DNA of 15,219 nt, from assembly GCA_034430255.1 (NCBI GenBank), contig DAOUEU010000014.1:1-15219 (forward strand). The letters are read 5' to 3'. The DNA is from DATKYK01 sp034430255 (GTDB lineage: Bacteria; Chloroflexota; Dehalococcoidia; E44-bin15). The notes under the pieces are model-generated. The model saw only the letters and a program-made list of their open reading frames with translations. It ran no database searches and was not told where the DNA came from. This document shows, piece by piece, positions 1-6,659 of this stretch. Within the stretch, counting starts at the first letter, position 1. The number at the start of each line of letters is the position of its first letter. Both the position numbers and the translations under genes were made by a program.

Positions 1-137
1 CAATTATCCTGCGACCGCTATCACCGCATTTGCTTCTCGTTTTCTAACTCAAAGACTACAGAGGTCAGCGGGAGCTTTTTACTTTCGAAAACAAACGTTT
101 TCACGCCAAATATTGTAGCGCCATTTCAATCCACTAG

Positions 138-166
138 TTGACCGCTTTCTTACCAATTGCTAGAAT
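138..166 (+). promoter_or_regulatory. Sigma70-type promoter of the membrane protein gene
   Basis: TTGACC (138-143) and TAGAAT (161-166) are separated by exactly 17 bp and lie about 55 bp upstream of the start codon at 220. A transcript would begin near 173 and include the GGGAGGT ribosome binding site at about 205-211. This is a sequence match only. A short inverted repeat, GAAAAC-aaac-GTTTTC (87-102), lies upstream and could be an operator or chance. I see nothing else in 1-137. Confidence 0.6.
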
Positions 167-219
167 GCTCCCACAGAGGTTCCAATCTGCGTGCGGGATA
201 AAAATGGGAGGTATATAAC

Positions 220-885
220 ATGGCCTATATTGCTATTTTAATAATAACCATTTTTTGTTCTTTTATTGTTGTGCGTATAGGGGGTCTAGCTTTACAGCTA
301 ACCGGTATAGAACCTGATGTGGCCAGATTTCAGGCCCTTTCCGCTTTCTCAGGTACCGGATTTACCACTACGGAAGCCGAACGGGTTGTGAGAAACAGAA
401 CCAGACGGAGAGTCGTAACAATATTAATAATACTTGGAAATGCTGGCTTTGTAACAATAATGGCTACACTGGTTGCGTCTTTTACCCAGGTGAGCGGCCA
501 TGCATGGTTTTTTATACATCTTGCTATTATAATTGTATCCATTTTTGTATTATATAAACTTATTATAGCAAGTAGGTTGGGTTATAGAATGATCCAATGG
601 GCCCGAAAGCCACTTCTAAAGCGAATACTGAAGGAAGCACCGGCCTTCGAAGAAATATATGGTGCGGGAAAAGGGTGGGGGGTAAGCCTGGTGTTGATAA
701 AGCAGAATTCTAAGAATGCAGGTTTAACCTTAGCAGATGTAGCTATGGAAGGGGAACTGCAGATACTCGCCATAGATAAGCCTGACGAATTCGTAACACA
801 ACCTGCTAGTGAGGATAGGCTGGAGGAGGGAGATAGACTTCTGGTTTATGGACGTACCAAATCTATTAAACACCTATCAGCATAG
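220..885 (+). CDS. Small membrane protein with K+-channel-like loop and TrkA-C (RCK_C)-like domain
   Basis: A 221-aa protein with about three membrane segments (residues 3-27, 64-90 and 96-118) followed by a soluble C-terminal domain. Between the first two segments lies SAFSGTGFTTTEAE (41-54), which resembles the selectivity-filter loops of TrkH/KtrB potassium transporters. Residues 148-215 (GAGKGWGVSLVLI, then GLTLADV, ending EEGDRLLVYGR) match the general pattern of TrkA-C domains, which bind small ligands and gate ion transport. Full Trk subunits are far larger, so this is a compact protein of unknown substrate; a K+ or other cation-related role is inferred. ATG 220 follows GGGAGGT by about 8 bases. 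It has its own promoter and terminator and no operon partner here. The domain call is fairly sure; the function is not. Confidence 0.75.
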   Translation: MAYIAILIITIFCSFIVVRIGGLALQLTGIEPDVARFQALSAFSGTGFTTTEAERVVRNRTRRRVVTILIILGNAGFVTIMATLVASFTQVSGHAWFFIHLAIIIVSIFVLYKLIIASRLGYRMIQWARKPLLKRILKEAPAFEEIYGAGKGWGVSLVLIKQNSKNAGLTLADVAMEGELQILAIDKPDEFVTQPASEDRLEEGDRLLVYGRTKSIKHLSA

Positions 886-1060
886 CAGTAGTTTCTCAGG
901 TTGGCTACCGCGGTGGTGATGTTCGATATTGTTTTCTCGCTCTTGCCCTCGGACTGGGCGTAGAGCCTACAGCCGGCATAAGGTTATCGAGAGGAATTGC
1001 CCTGTCCTTCCTATTGATTATCATGTTTAATTGATTTTCGATATTGTCTGCGATTTTGTC

Positions 1061-1090
1061 AGCCCTTTTGCAGAAGCAAATGGGCTTTTT
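1061..1090 (+). terminator. Rho-independent terminator
   Basis: An 11-bp stem (1061-1071 with 1076-1086, one mismatch) with loop AGAA is followed by a run of five T (1086-1090). It lies about 175 bp after the stop of the membrane protein gene and is oriented to end that transcript. The 886-1060 stretch before it has no complete gene. Confidence 0.7.
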
Positions 1091-1154
1091 ATAAAGAGCC
1101 TCGGGTTTTTACCCAGGGATCAGAGGATAAAATAGCTTTGAGCCAACTATGGAC

Positions 1155-1199
1155 TGGCGTCCCTGGTGAGATTCGAACTCACGACCCACTGCTTAGAAG
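1155..1199 (-). other. 3' half of a tRNA-Arg(UCU) gene, probable attachment-site scar
   Basis: Read on the minus strand, this segment gives anticodon loop CTTCTAA, the 3' anticodon-stem strand GCAGT, variable loop, the perfect T-arm GTGAG-TTCGAAT-CTCAC (1166-1182), the 3' acceptor strand and an encoded CCA. The sequence upstream of the anticodon loop (plus-strand 1200 onward) cannot pair with the stem, and no 5' half is found in the following few hundred bases. Homology therefore ends at the anticodon loop, a common crossover point for tyrosine recombinases that integrate into tRNA genes. I infer an attL or attR scar rather than a working tRNA. No integrase gene is in the window, so the element's extent is unknown. 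Confidence 0.7.
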
Positions 1200-1516
1200 T
1201 TACTGAGGGTAATTTTCGTAGCTGAAAGGGCAGAATATCCCACTTTCAATACACTGACTTGTTGTCTTTCTCGCACCTCAATTTTAACTAGTCAATGAGT
1301 CACCACCAAGACCCTCGACCAAGGACATTTTATAAGTTACCCGCATTTTCTGCAATATCTGTGATGTGGGTGTGATGTCTGTGTGATGCGGAAATTGGGT
1401 GAAGCGACCTGCGGTCAGCGTAAACGCATTCCTCAGTAATCCAACCCTTCACAGTTACTTTCAGTTACTCCAATAAGGAAAAAGGTCGATTCAACACTTG
1501 CACTATGCTTGCATAG
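1200..1516. other. Non-coding stretch with phased short repeats next to the tRNA scar
   Basis: No convincing gene here. TGTGATG occurs three times at exact 11-bp intervals (1360-1366, 1371-1377, 1382-1388). CAGTTACT occurs at 1452-1459 and 1462-1469, and AGTTACT also at 1198-1204 at the tRNA junction. TTACTGAGG (1200-1208) recurs inverted as CCTCAGTAA (1431-1439). A small palindrome, CTATGC-tt-GCATAG, is at 1503-1516 just before the next ribosome binding site. Such arrays are typical of recombinase arm sites or regulator sites, but they are short enough to need statistical testing. Confidence 0.4.
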
Positions 1517-1522
1517 GAGGAG

Positions 1523-1648
1523 GTGAATAAGCTGATTGAGTTGATAAAGAATGAGGGTGCGGTGTATCATATTGGCAAGGTCGATTTGTCCAAAAACGAC
1601 TTAAGCATTACATCTCGAGATACCAATTTCAAAGGGGACCAAGAGTAG
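1523..1648 (+). CDS. Possible 41-aa protein upstream of the TS-like gene
   Basis: An open frame beginning GTG (1523) and ending TAG (1646-1648) would encode 41 residues starting MNKLIELIKNEGAVYHIGKV, with a charged C-terminus. AGGAGGAGG directly precedes it. From GTG the spacing is too short; the in-frame CTG at 1532 or TTG at 1541 would sit at more usual distances, so the start is uncertain. The stop lies 9 bases before the ATG of the next gene, as in an operon or a translationally coupled leader. I recognise no family. It could equally be the truncated end of a longer gene. Confidence 0.35.
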   Translation: MNKLIELIKNEGAVYHIGKVDLSKNDLSITSRDTNFKGDQE

Positions 1649-1657
1649 GGTAGAAGA

Positions 1658-3094
1658 ATGGGGACGATCCATACTTGGGAGTCAGAGTGCCTCCCGAAGC
1701 TGGAGGTGCGGAATTCAGTTACCGGCGATATCGGAGTTTGCACCCTGTGGACGCTCTTAGATCGAATTAGCCCCTATCTAAACCTGCCGAGGATAAACAT
1801 CATCGGCCCACTAAGGACAAAAATGGGCTTGGGGTGGCTACTGAGGGGCTTATACATATATCCAGCTATCCGTAACCTCATAATCTGTGGCAAGGACCTA
1901 TCGATCTCTGGTGATGCTTTGCTTACCCTCTGGGAAGAAGGTCTTACTGAGGACAATACACTGCCAAGTTTAGGATGGAAACTCTACCCCGAGATGGATC
2001 GGGAAGCAGTGGATTTGCTTCGGAAATACGTGAAGGTGTGGGATTGGCGCACTAAGAGCCTGGAGGAGGTGAGGAGGGATATTAGCGATATACCCTATCT
2101 AACCCAGGAGATGGAACCTCGGTCTTTTCCCCCAGTAGTCATGCCACAACAAACCACTTTCCCTTCTAGGAAGACCACTTTCACTATATTGGCTGAGGAG
2201 GTGGGGGATGGCTGGTTACAGCTAGTAAACCTGATTATGCATTGCGGCACGGTGAAGGGCACGAGGAAGGGCGATCGGCTGACTGAGGTCCTGAACGCTG
2301 TAGTCACTATAGAGTTAGCCAGTGGGGAGGGGCTCCCTCCCTGCTTCGACTTCGGTACTGACGAATTCGAGGTGTATTATCGGCATTTTAGCTCTCTTTC
2401 CTGTCCTGAAGATGTGGACTATACCTATGGTGAGCGGCTACAAAACTGGTCATGGTTTAACCGGGAAACCAACAGGATGGAACAGGTAAACCAGCTGGAG
2501 AGAACCATCGATAGGCTACACAGGTCTCATGACACTAAAAGCGGCACTATGGTTCTCCTTGGACCCACCGACCTCGACAGGCTGGACGATGCACCTGGTG
2601 TCGTTTTAGTTACATTCAACATCGTGGATGAGCGACTTTATGGGACCTACGTTATTCGGAGTGATGACATTTATAATGCCTGGCCGTTTAACACCTTATC
2701 CCTAATCCGATTGCAGAGGGAGGTAGCAAAGCGAATAAGCATACCGGTTGATTCAGCCACCTTTATTTCCCACTCAGCCCATATATATGAAAGGGATTGG
2801 GGCAAAGCCCTGGCCAAGTTAGATAAATGGTTCAAACGACCTTTGCCCCTCCAGGCTGATCCCTCAGGGCTCTTCTTCTTTGGTGTGGAAAACGGTCGAG
2901 CCAGAGCTCTATTTGTCAACCATGAAGCGGACAAGGTGTTATGGGAGGGAGAATCCAGTGACCCAGAGGAGCTAATTCGCTATATTGTGGATACTATGCC
3001 GTGGCTAACGGCCCAGCATATGAGATACTTAGGGGGAGAAGCTGCCAAACTAACCCGAGCCCTAACGGAGGGCGTGCCCTACGAGCAGGGGTAG
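1658..3094 (+). CDS. MtrA-like / thymidylate-synthase-like / DUF4346-like three-domain protein
   Basis: A 478-aa protein of unknown function. Residues about 20-110 resemble the cytoplasmic part of MtrA, the corrinoid subunit of tetrahydromethanopterin S-methyltransferase (INIIGPLRTKMGLGWL at 47-62, RNLIICGKDLSISG at 72-85), but the GH motif that supplies the cobalt-binding His is absent. Residues about 175-390 follow the thymidylate synthase fold pattern: YTYGERL (255-261), RSDDIYNAWPFN (334-345) and HSAHIY (372-377). The site of the catalytic Cys (PPC-H in true synthases) reads DAPGVV (311-316), so the standard dTMP reaction is unlikely. Residues about 400-478 (GLFFFGV, then MRYLGGEAAKLTRAL, GVPYEQ) resemble DUF4346. 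Start ATG 1658 lacks a strong ribosome binding site, and an adjacent upstream ORF may couple its translation. It converges on the corrinoid gene with a 10-bp gap. Domain calls are from memory of the families. Confidence 0.65.
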   Translation: MGTIHTWESECLPKLEVRNSVTGDIGVCTLWTLLDRISPYLNLPRINIIGPLRTKMGLGWLLRGLYIYPAIRNLIICGKDLSISGDALLTLWEEGLTEDNTLPSLGWKLYPEMDREAVDLLRKYVKVWDWRTKSLEEVRRDISDIPYLTQEMEPRSFPPVVMPQQTTFPSRKTTFTILAEEVGDGWLQLVNLIMHCGTVKGTRKGDRLTEVLNAVVTIELASGEGLPPCFDFGTDEFEVYYRHFSSLSCPEDVDYTYGERLQNWSWFNRETNRMEQVNQLERTIDRLHRSHDTKSGTMVLLGPTDLDRLDDAPGVVLVTFNIVDERLYGTYVIRSDDIYNAWPFNTLSLIRLQREVAKRISIPVDSATFISHSAHIYERDWGKALAKLDKWFKRPLPLQADPSGLFFFGVENGRARALFVNHEADKVLWEGESSDPEELIRYIVDTMPWLTAQHMRYLGGEAAKLTRALTEGVPYEQG

Positions 3095-3104
3095 TATTGC
3101 CAAT

Positions 3105-3749
3105 CTAGGCCACCTCAAGTAGCTTCTTAGCCAGTTCCACGCCATCTTTTGCCTGTGCCCCCCAACCATCAGCGCCTATGCTCTCAGCCCACTTCTTTGA
3201 AGTTATGGCTCCTCCGACGATAACTTTGTACTTTTCACGCACTCCCAGTTGGTTCAGTATATCTGCTAACTCAGCGACTTTCTCTCGAGCAGGAATAAAC
3301 ATCACCGAGACTGCAATCATATCCACTCCCATCTCTTCGGCCTTTTCATAGAAATCCCACGGCTCGTTCTCTGAACCTATGTCGACGACATCAAAACCAT
3401 TAATCGAAAGGAATGTACTAACAAGGTTTTTACCGATATTGTGTTGGCTCAACATCGTCCCAATCAGTATCTTCTTTCCTTTTGGGGCTCCCTGCACTTC
3501 TACTTTCGATAAAGCAGCTTCTACATATGGTATACAAGTCCTGGCGACGATACCCCCTTTCACCAGATCCGGGATAATGGCTTTCTTCGCTTGAAATCGC
3601 TCTCCCACATCGTTTAGACCTTGTACTATGCCATCCTCTAGGACCATGAGCGGATCAAGGCACTGGGCTAATAGCTCTTTGGTAATTTCCTCAGCTTCTT
3701 TCTGCTTCAACTCACCTACCACTTTTCTTAGGTCAGATATCTCCGCCAT
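3105..3749 (-). CDS. Corrinoid (B12-binding) protein, MtmC/MtbC/MttC type, variant cobalamin motif
   Basis: This 214-aa protein has the size and two-part layout of the corrinoid shuttle proteins of methylamine and methoxyl metabolism: a helical cap (about 1-88, including EDGIVQGLNDVGERF) and a Rossmann-like B12 domain (about 92-212). Such proteins accept a methyl group on cobalt from a substrate-specific methyltransferase and pass it to a second one. The cobalt ligand is His103 in GTMLSQHNIGKN (97-108). The usual motif is DxHxxG; here Ser replaces Asp, and the loop between GT and His seems one residue shorter. VSVMF (148-152) and VIVGGAIT (176-183) mark the later ligand-contact segments. Start ATG follows AGAGGTGAG by 3 bases. 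It lies 69 bp after the MtmB-like gene, so the two are probably co-transcribed partners. Confidence 0.85.
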   Translation of the reverse strand: MAEISDLRKVVGELKQKEAEEITKELLAQCLDPLMVLEDGIVQGLNDVGERFQAKKAIIPDLVKGGIVARTCIPYVEAALSKVEVQGAPKGKKILIGTMLSQHNIGKNLVSTFLSINGFDVVDIGSENEPWDFYEKAEEMGVDMIAVSVMFIPAREKVAELADILNQLGVREKYKVIVGGAITSKKWAESIGADGWGAQAKDGVELAKKLLEVA

Positions 3750-3818
3750 TTTCTCACCTCTTTATAGTTTGTTGTGACTGCCGAAAAAGTCCTCACATTC
3801 CTTTTTAACAATCTCTTT

Positions 3819-5171
3819 TTAGTCCCAAGTTGGATAGTTAAGCCCCATGTCTTTGAATATTTTGGTAAATTTTCTATAGTGGTCGAGGAACTCCTTGGTA
3901 GGTCTTAGAGTCTTCAGGTCGTAGAGTTCCTTTAGGGGTATTGGCATATGCTTGGGCTCCTTGTACTTTTTGGCGATCTCCTTAATCATTGCGACGCCAT
4001 CGCTAACCTTAATTCCTGCAGCTGCCCTTGTTATTTCCCCTCCCCACCTGGATTCCAATCCTGTGGTCCCACCAACCAGCCACATTCCTTCCATGCCCGA
4101 TATGCAGGCCGTTATGCATGCAGCTGCAATCGCATACCACGACTCGTCGGTCAATGGCCCCACTTGATGCCCCATACATCCAAAGCTAATCCAGGGTACG
4201 TTTAGGTTTCTTTCTGCGGCAAGAGCGGCTGCCGAATTACACCACCATATGTCAGGGCCAGCATAAAGACCGTCTACCGTATTGGACATGCCCTGTGCAA
4301 AAGAACCGTCTGAAAACGCCATCATTCCCAATGTATGCGCGATTATTTCAACTGCTGCCTGTTCCGGGCCAGTGATGTACGCATACAGCACAGCACAACT
4401 GCTTATCCACGGTTCAATGCCGTGCTGCTGGGCAAAGAAGGCCAGGTTAAGTCTATCATGGTTGAATCTCATTTCCTGTAGTATATGAACCGGCATACAG
4501 CAATTGTATTTATTGTAGAGGCCGGAGGCGAAGACATTCATTAAAGCAAGTGGGGTCGTGGCACTCATGGGAAACCCCAGAAACAGGCCAGGCCTGCCTA
4601 CCCATGTAGCTACCTCATTCATCAATCGGGCTTCAGTCAGGGCTAAAAGCGTTTCAGTCGGGGTTCCGGATGTCGGCTTAATATCCCCTATTCCTGCAAG
4701 GGGCACAGGGATTAATCCATCACACGTCGGTTCTTGCGCAGAGGTCAAAGCACGTAGTTTATAATGGTTAACATCTTTGGTCATAACCCCAGCGGGAAAG
4801 AACGTGTATGGATGTTGCTTATCTCCGGGGGCTCGAGGCCTTAGCGTGACTGCATCTCTATCTTTTCCAAACGTGACTTCGCTTTTTCTGGTCCTGATAA
4901 CCTCCTTGATTTCCTCTTCGGTAAACTTGACTATTCGTTTCGTGTCTTTGCAGTATAATCCAACTTCCACGAGCAGTTCTAAGCCCGCCTGGAAGATTTC
5001 ATCTGCCATGCCTGGGTCAAACATTATAGGCTCCGCTGGATCGTATTCAAGTTTATGTTTAGCTACAATTTCCGCTATTTTCGTAGGGAAAAACTCATTC
5101 TCAAACTCATCCTCCTTCATTATAGGCCCCGTCATAGTTCTATCCACTATTTCCCAGAATAATTTCCCCAT
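3819..5171 (-). CDS. MtmB-family methyltransferase lacking pyrrolysine
   Basis: A 450-aa relative of archaeal monomethylamine:corrinoid methyltransferase MtmB (about 458 aa). I align it from memory along the length: GLYCKDTKRIVKFTEEEI here with GIYCTDTHRIVKYTEDEI in Methanosarcina, GKDRDAVTLR with GTGRDAVNVR, GLESRWGGEITRAAAGI with GMEARMMGEVARATAGV, and a C-terminal LYDLKTLRPTKE with CYDVKTVTPTEE. After the conserved GRPG, the methanogen enzyme has MGV-Pyl-GP; here it is LFL-Gly-FP, with no TAG. I infer a corrinoid-dependent methyltransferase with another substrate or mechanism. A TTG at 5186 would add five residues, but the ATG at 5169-5171 has GGGAGGTG at ideal spacing and is the better start. 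Its corrinoid protein follows 69 bp downstream. Confidence 0.8.
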   Translation of the reverse strand: MGKLFWEIVDRTMTGPIMKEDEFENEFFPTKIAEIVAKHKLEYDPAEPIMFDPGMADEIFQAGLELLVEVGLYCKDTKRIVKFTEEEIKEVIRTRKSEVTFGKDRDAVTLRPRAPGDKQHPYTFFPAGVMTKDVNHYKLRALTSAQEPTCDGLIPVPLAGIGDIKPTSGTPTETLLALTEARLMNEVATWVGRPGLFLGFPMSATTPLALMNVFASGLYNKYNCCMPVHILQEMRFNHDRLNLAFFAQQHGIEPWISSCAVLYAYITGPEQAAVEIIAHTLGMMAFSDGSFAQGMSNTVDGLYAGPDIWWCNSAAALAAERNLNVPWISFGCMGHQVGPLTDESWYAIAAACITACISGMEGMWLVGGTTGLESRWGGEITRAAAGIKVSDGVAMIKEIAKKYKEPKHMPIPLKELYDLKTLRPTKEFLDHYRKFTKIFKDMGLNYPTWD

Positions 5172-5192
5172 ATTGACACCTCCCAATGGCTT

Positions 5193-5327
5193 CTAAGATG
5201 CCATAAAAGCCTCAACTCGAATTAATGAGCTCTTTTGGTGCTTGCATACTATAGGGGCCAGCTTGCCCGATTTGTCCAGTACCCCCTTGCCGCCGGGTTT
5301 TTCGAAATAGTACTCGTGGAGACGCAT
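5193..5327 (-). CDS. Possible 44-aa protein between Fe-S and methyltransferase genes
   Basis: An open frame starts with ATG at 5327 (MRLHEYYFEKPGGKGVLDKS) and ends with TAG 21 bases before the MtmB-like start, filling the 220-bp gap between its neighbours. The frame stays open upstream of this ATG through a Cys-containing stretch, so the piece may be the end of a longer, now broken gene. The start has no good ribosome binding site. The opening vaguely recalls short pyridoxamine-phosphate-oxidase-like proteins, but I do not claim that. Position and spacing suggest it belongs to the operon, either as a small protein or as debris. Confidence 0.35.
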   Translation of the reverse strand: MRLHEYYFEKPGGKGVLDKSGKLAPIVCKHQKSSLIRVEAFMAS

Positions 5328-5394
5328 CCCCTTGAACTCGAAACAGAATCGGCGAGGAAGTCTCTTACCCCGCGTTGTGGGGCACGCACAGTAC

Positions 5395-6399
5395 CTAGGT
5401 CTGCACCAACTTCATGGTTATCGCCTCAGGCTCGCAGACGATGGCACACAGGCCGCAGCCAAAGCACTTACCCTCATCGATCGTGGCCTTGAGCTTCTTA
5501 GACGAAGGAGATTTCTCCATTTCTATGGCCTCGAAGAAGCACCGCTCCACACAGTCCTGGCAGCCGGTACAGAGGTCCTGATCCACCTTGGCGCGGAAGC
5601 GGCTCTTCTCCAGTATCTGTTCTATATTACCAGCCTTCATGCCGATAGCGAAGATGTCACAGCAATCCCGACAGCAATTGCATATTGCGGTTAGCCGCTG
5701 CTGTATTCCAGAGGCCCAGGTGTGAACCAGACCTGCTTCCTCCGCCTCACCGGCGATGGCGATGGCCTCTTCCTCAGAGATGCGATGGCCGGCGCCCCTG
5801 TTTATAGCATATTCCGCTCCGCGGTTAAATTGCAGGCAGACGTCAACCGGGAGATCGCAATTCCTAATCGACCTGCGGCAAGTACAGGGAACCACAGAGA
5901 CGGGGTCTGCCCCTCTGATCAACTCCCTGATGTCCTCCTCGGGCAGAAGCTTACCGAGGTCCGGGCTGCGCTCCATGGCCTTCCAGGCGGGAAGCACCTT
6001 GATGAACTGCACATATGAGTCTCCGAGCCCGCCGGCCATGGTCTCCGCCCACTCGCCATCCCGAAACTCCTTCCACAGGTCAAGAAGCTCAGTATCGACC
6101 CATTTATCCGCACTGGAGAGGTTGGCATCGTGTAACTGTGTCATATCGTGGGGAAAGCAGAATAATCCCTTGCTGGTGCGAATGACCAGCCCCCGCTCCA
6201 TAAACTCCTGTAGTTTTCGCTGTGCCGTCTCTTCATCCAGACCCGATTTTCGGGCCAGTTCAGCGGGCTCCGCCGGCAGTTCTAGCAGTAGATTCCCCTC
6301 CTCGGGGGTCACCAGCTTCTGCAATACGCGACGAAAACGCTCCGACTGGGGGTAGTTCAGCCTCGTGTTCAACTCGGTATAGACATCGTCTATTGCCAC
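5395..6399 (-). CDS. Helix-turn-helix / multi-[4Fe-4S] protein, candidate corrinoid-activating electron carrier
   Basis: A 334-aa protein. Residues about 22-85 look like a winged helix (PAELARKSGLDEETAQRKLQ, then GLVIRTSKGLF). The middle has PCTCRRSIRNC and a further Cys (C172, C174, C181, C188), then a cluster CNCCRDCC (C240, C242, C243, C246, C247). The C-terminus is a two-cluster ferredoxin: CTGCQDCVERC (277-287) and CFGCGLCAIVC (312-322), enough Cys for two [4Fe-4S] clusters plus at least one more metal site. It is not RamA-like in sequence. Because corrinoid proteins need low-potential reductive reactivation, and this gene sits just upstream of the methyltransferase pair, an electron-transfer role is inferred. 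A sensor role is possible given the winged helix. The GTG start follows AAAGGAGG by 6 bases. Confidence 0.7.
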   Translation of the reverse strand: MAIDDVYTELNTRLNYPQSERFRRVLQKLVTPEEGNLLLELPAEPAELARKSGLDEETAQRKLQEFMERGLVIRTSKGLFCFPHDMTQLHDANLSSADKWVDTELLDLWKEFRDGEWAETMAGGLGDSYVQFIKVLPAWKAMERSPDLGKLLPEEDIRELIRGADPVSVVPCTCRRSIRNCDLPVDVCLQFNRGAEYAINRGAGHRISEEEAIAIAGEAEEAGLVHTWASGIQQRLTAICNCCRDCCDIFAIGMKAGNIEQILEKSRFRAKVDQDLCTGCQDCVERCFFEAIEMEKSPSSKKLKATIDEGKCFGCGLCAIVCEPEAITMKLVQT

Positions 6400-6410
6400 G
6401 TTGACCTCCT

Positions 6411-6524
6411 TTATCTCTGTCGCCTTCTCTTCGCTTTCGCAGGCCTGGGCTTCGTGTCCTGGGCCTGCTTCTTGCCAAGCGCCCGCTTCATCCGAAACCA
6501 GGATGGCGTGCGATATCCTTTCAT
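6411..6524 (-). CDS. Possible 37-aa Arg/Lys-rich protein
   Basis: ATG at 6524 opens a 37-codon frame (MKGYRTPSWFRMKRALGKKQ followed by a strongly basic tail ending RRRQR). Its TAA stop overlaps the ribosome binding site of the Fe-S protein gene, as in a tightly packed operon. The frame is open further upstream (YDYGASSSRGEYTTGDRGRA) without a standard start codon. No family recognised, and the initiation signal is weak. It may be a small nucleic-acid-binding protein, the tail of a broken gene, or chance in GC-rich sequence. The rest of 6525-6659 holds no gene I can support. Confidence 0.25.
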   Translation of the reverse strand: MKGYRTPSWFRMKRALGKKQAQDTKPRPAKAKRRRQR

Positions 6525-6659
6525 AGCCCTACCACGATCTCCAGTGGTGTATTCCCCCCTGCTGGAGCTTGCGCCGTAGTCATATCGATCCTGGCGGCCT
6601 TTACCCTGAGGAGGGGCGCTTCCGGCTAGCGGTCGTTTCTATTCTTTAGAGCTTATTTG

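Noticed and set aside
909..1034. Open plus-strand stretch with protein-like sequence (FLALALGLGVEPTAGI, then GIALSFLLIIMF)
   Set aside because: It has no start codon or ribosome binding site and only about 41 codons. It could be the tail of a lost membrane protein, but the evidence is too thin to annotate.
1200..1320. Possible 5' half of the tRNA-Arg separated by an intron
   Set aside because: No segment complementary to the acceptor strand or to the anticodon stem is found in the adjacent sequence.
5332..6355. Several plus-strand ORFs of 85-199 codons opposite the Fe-S protein gene
   Set aside because: They are shadows of a GC-rich minus-strand gene with unmistakable ferredoxin motifs and lack initiation signals.
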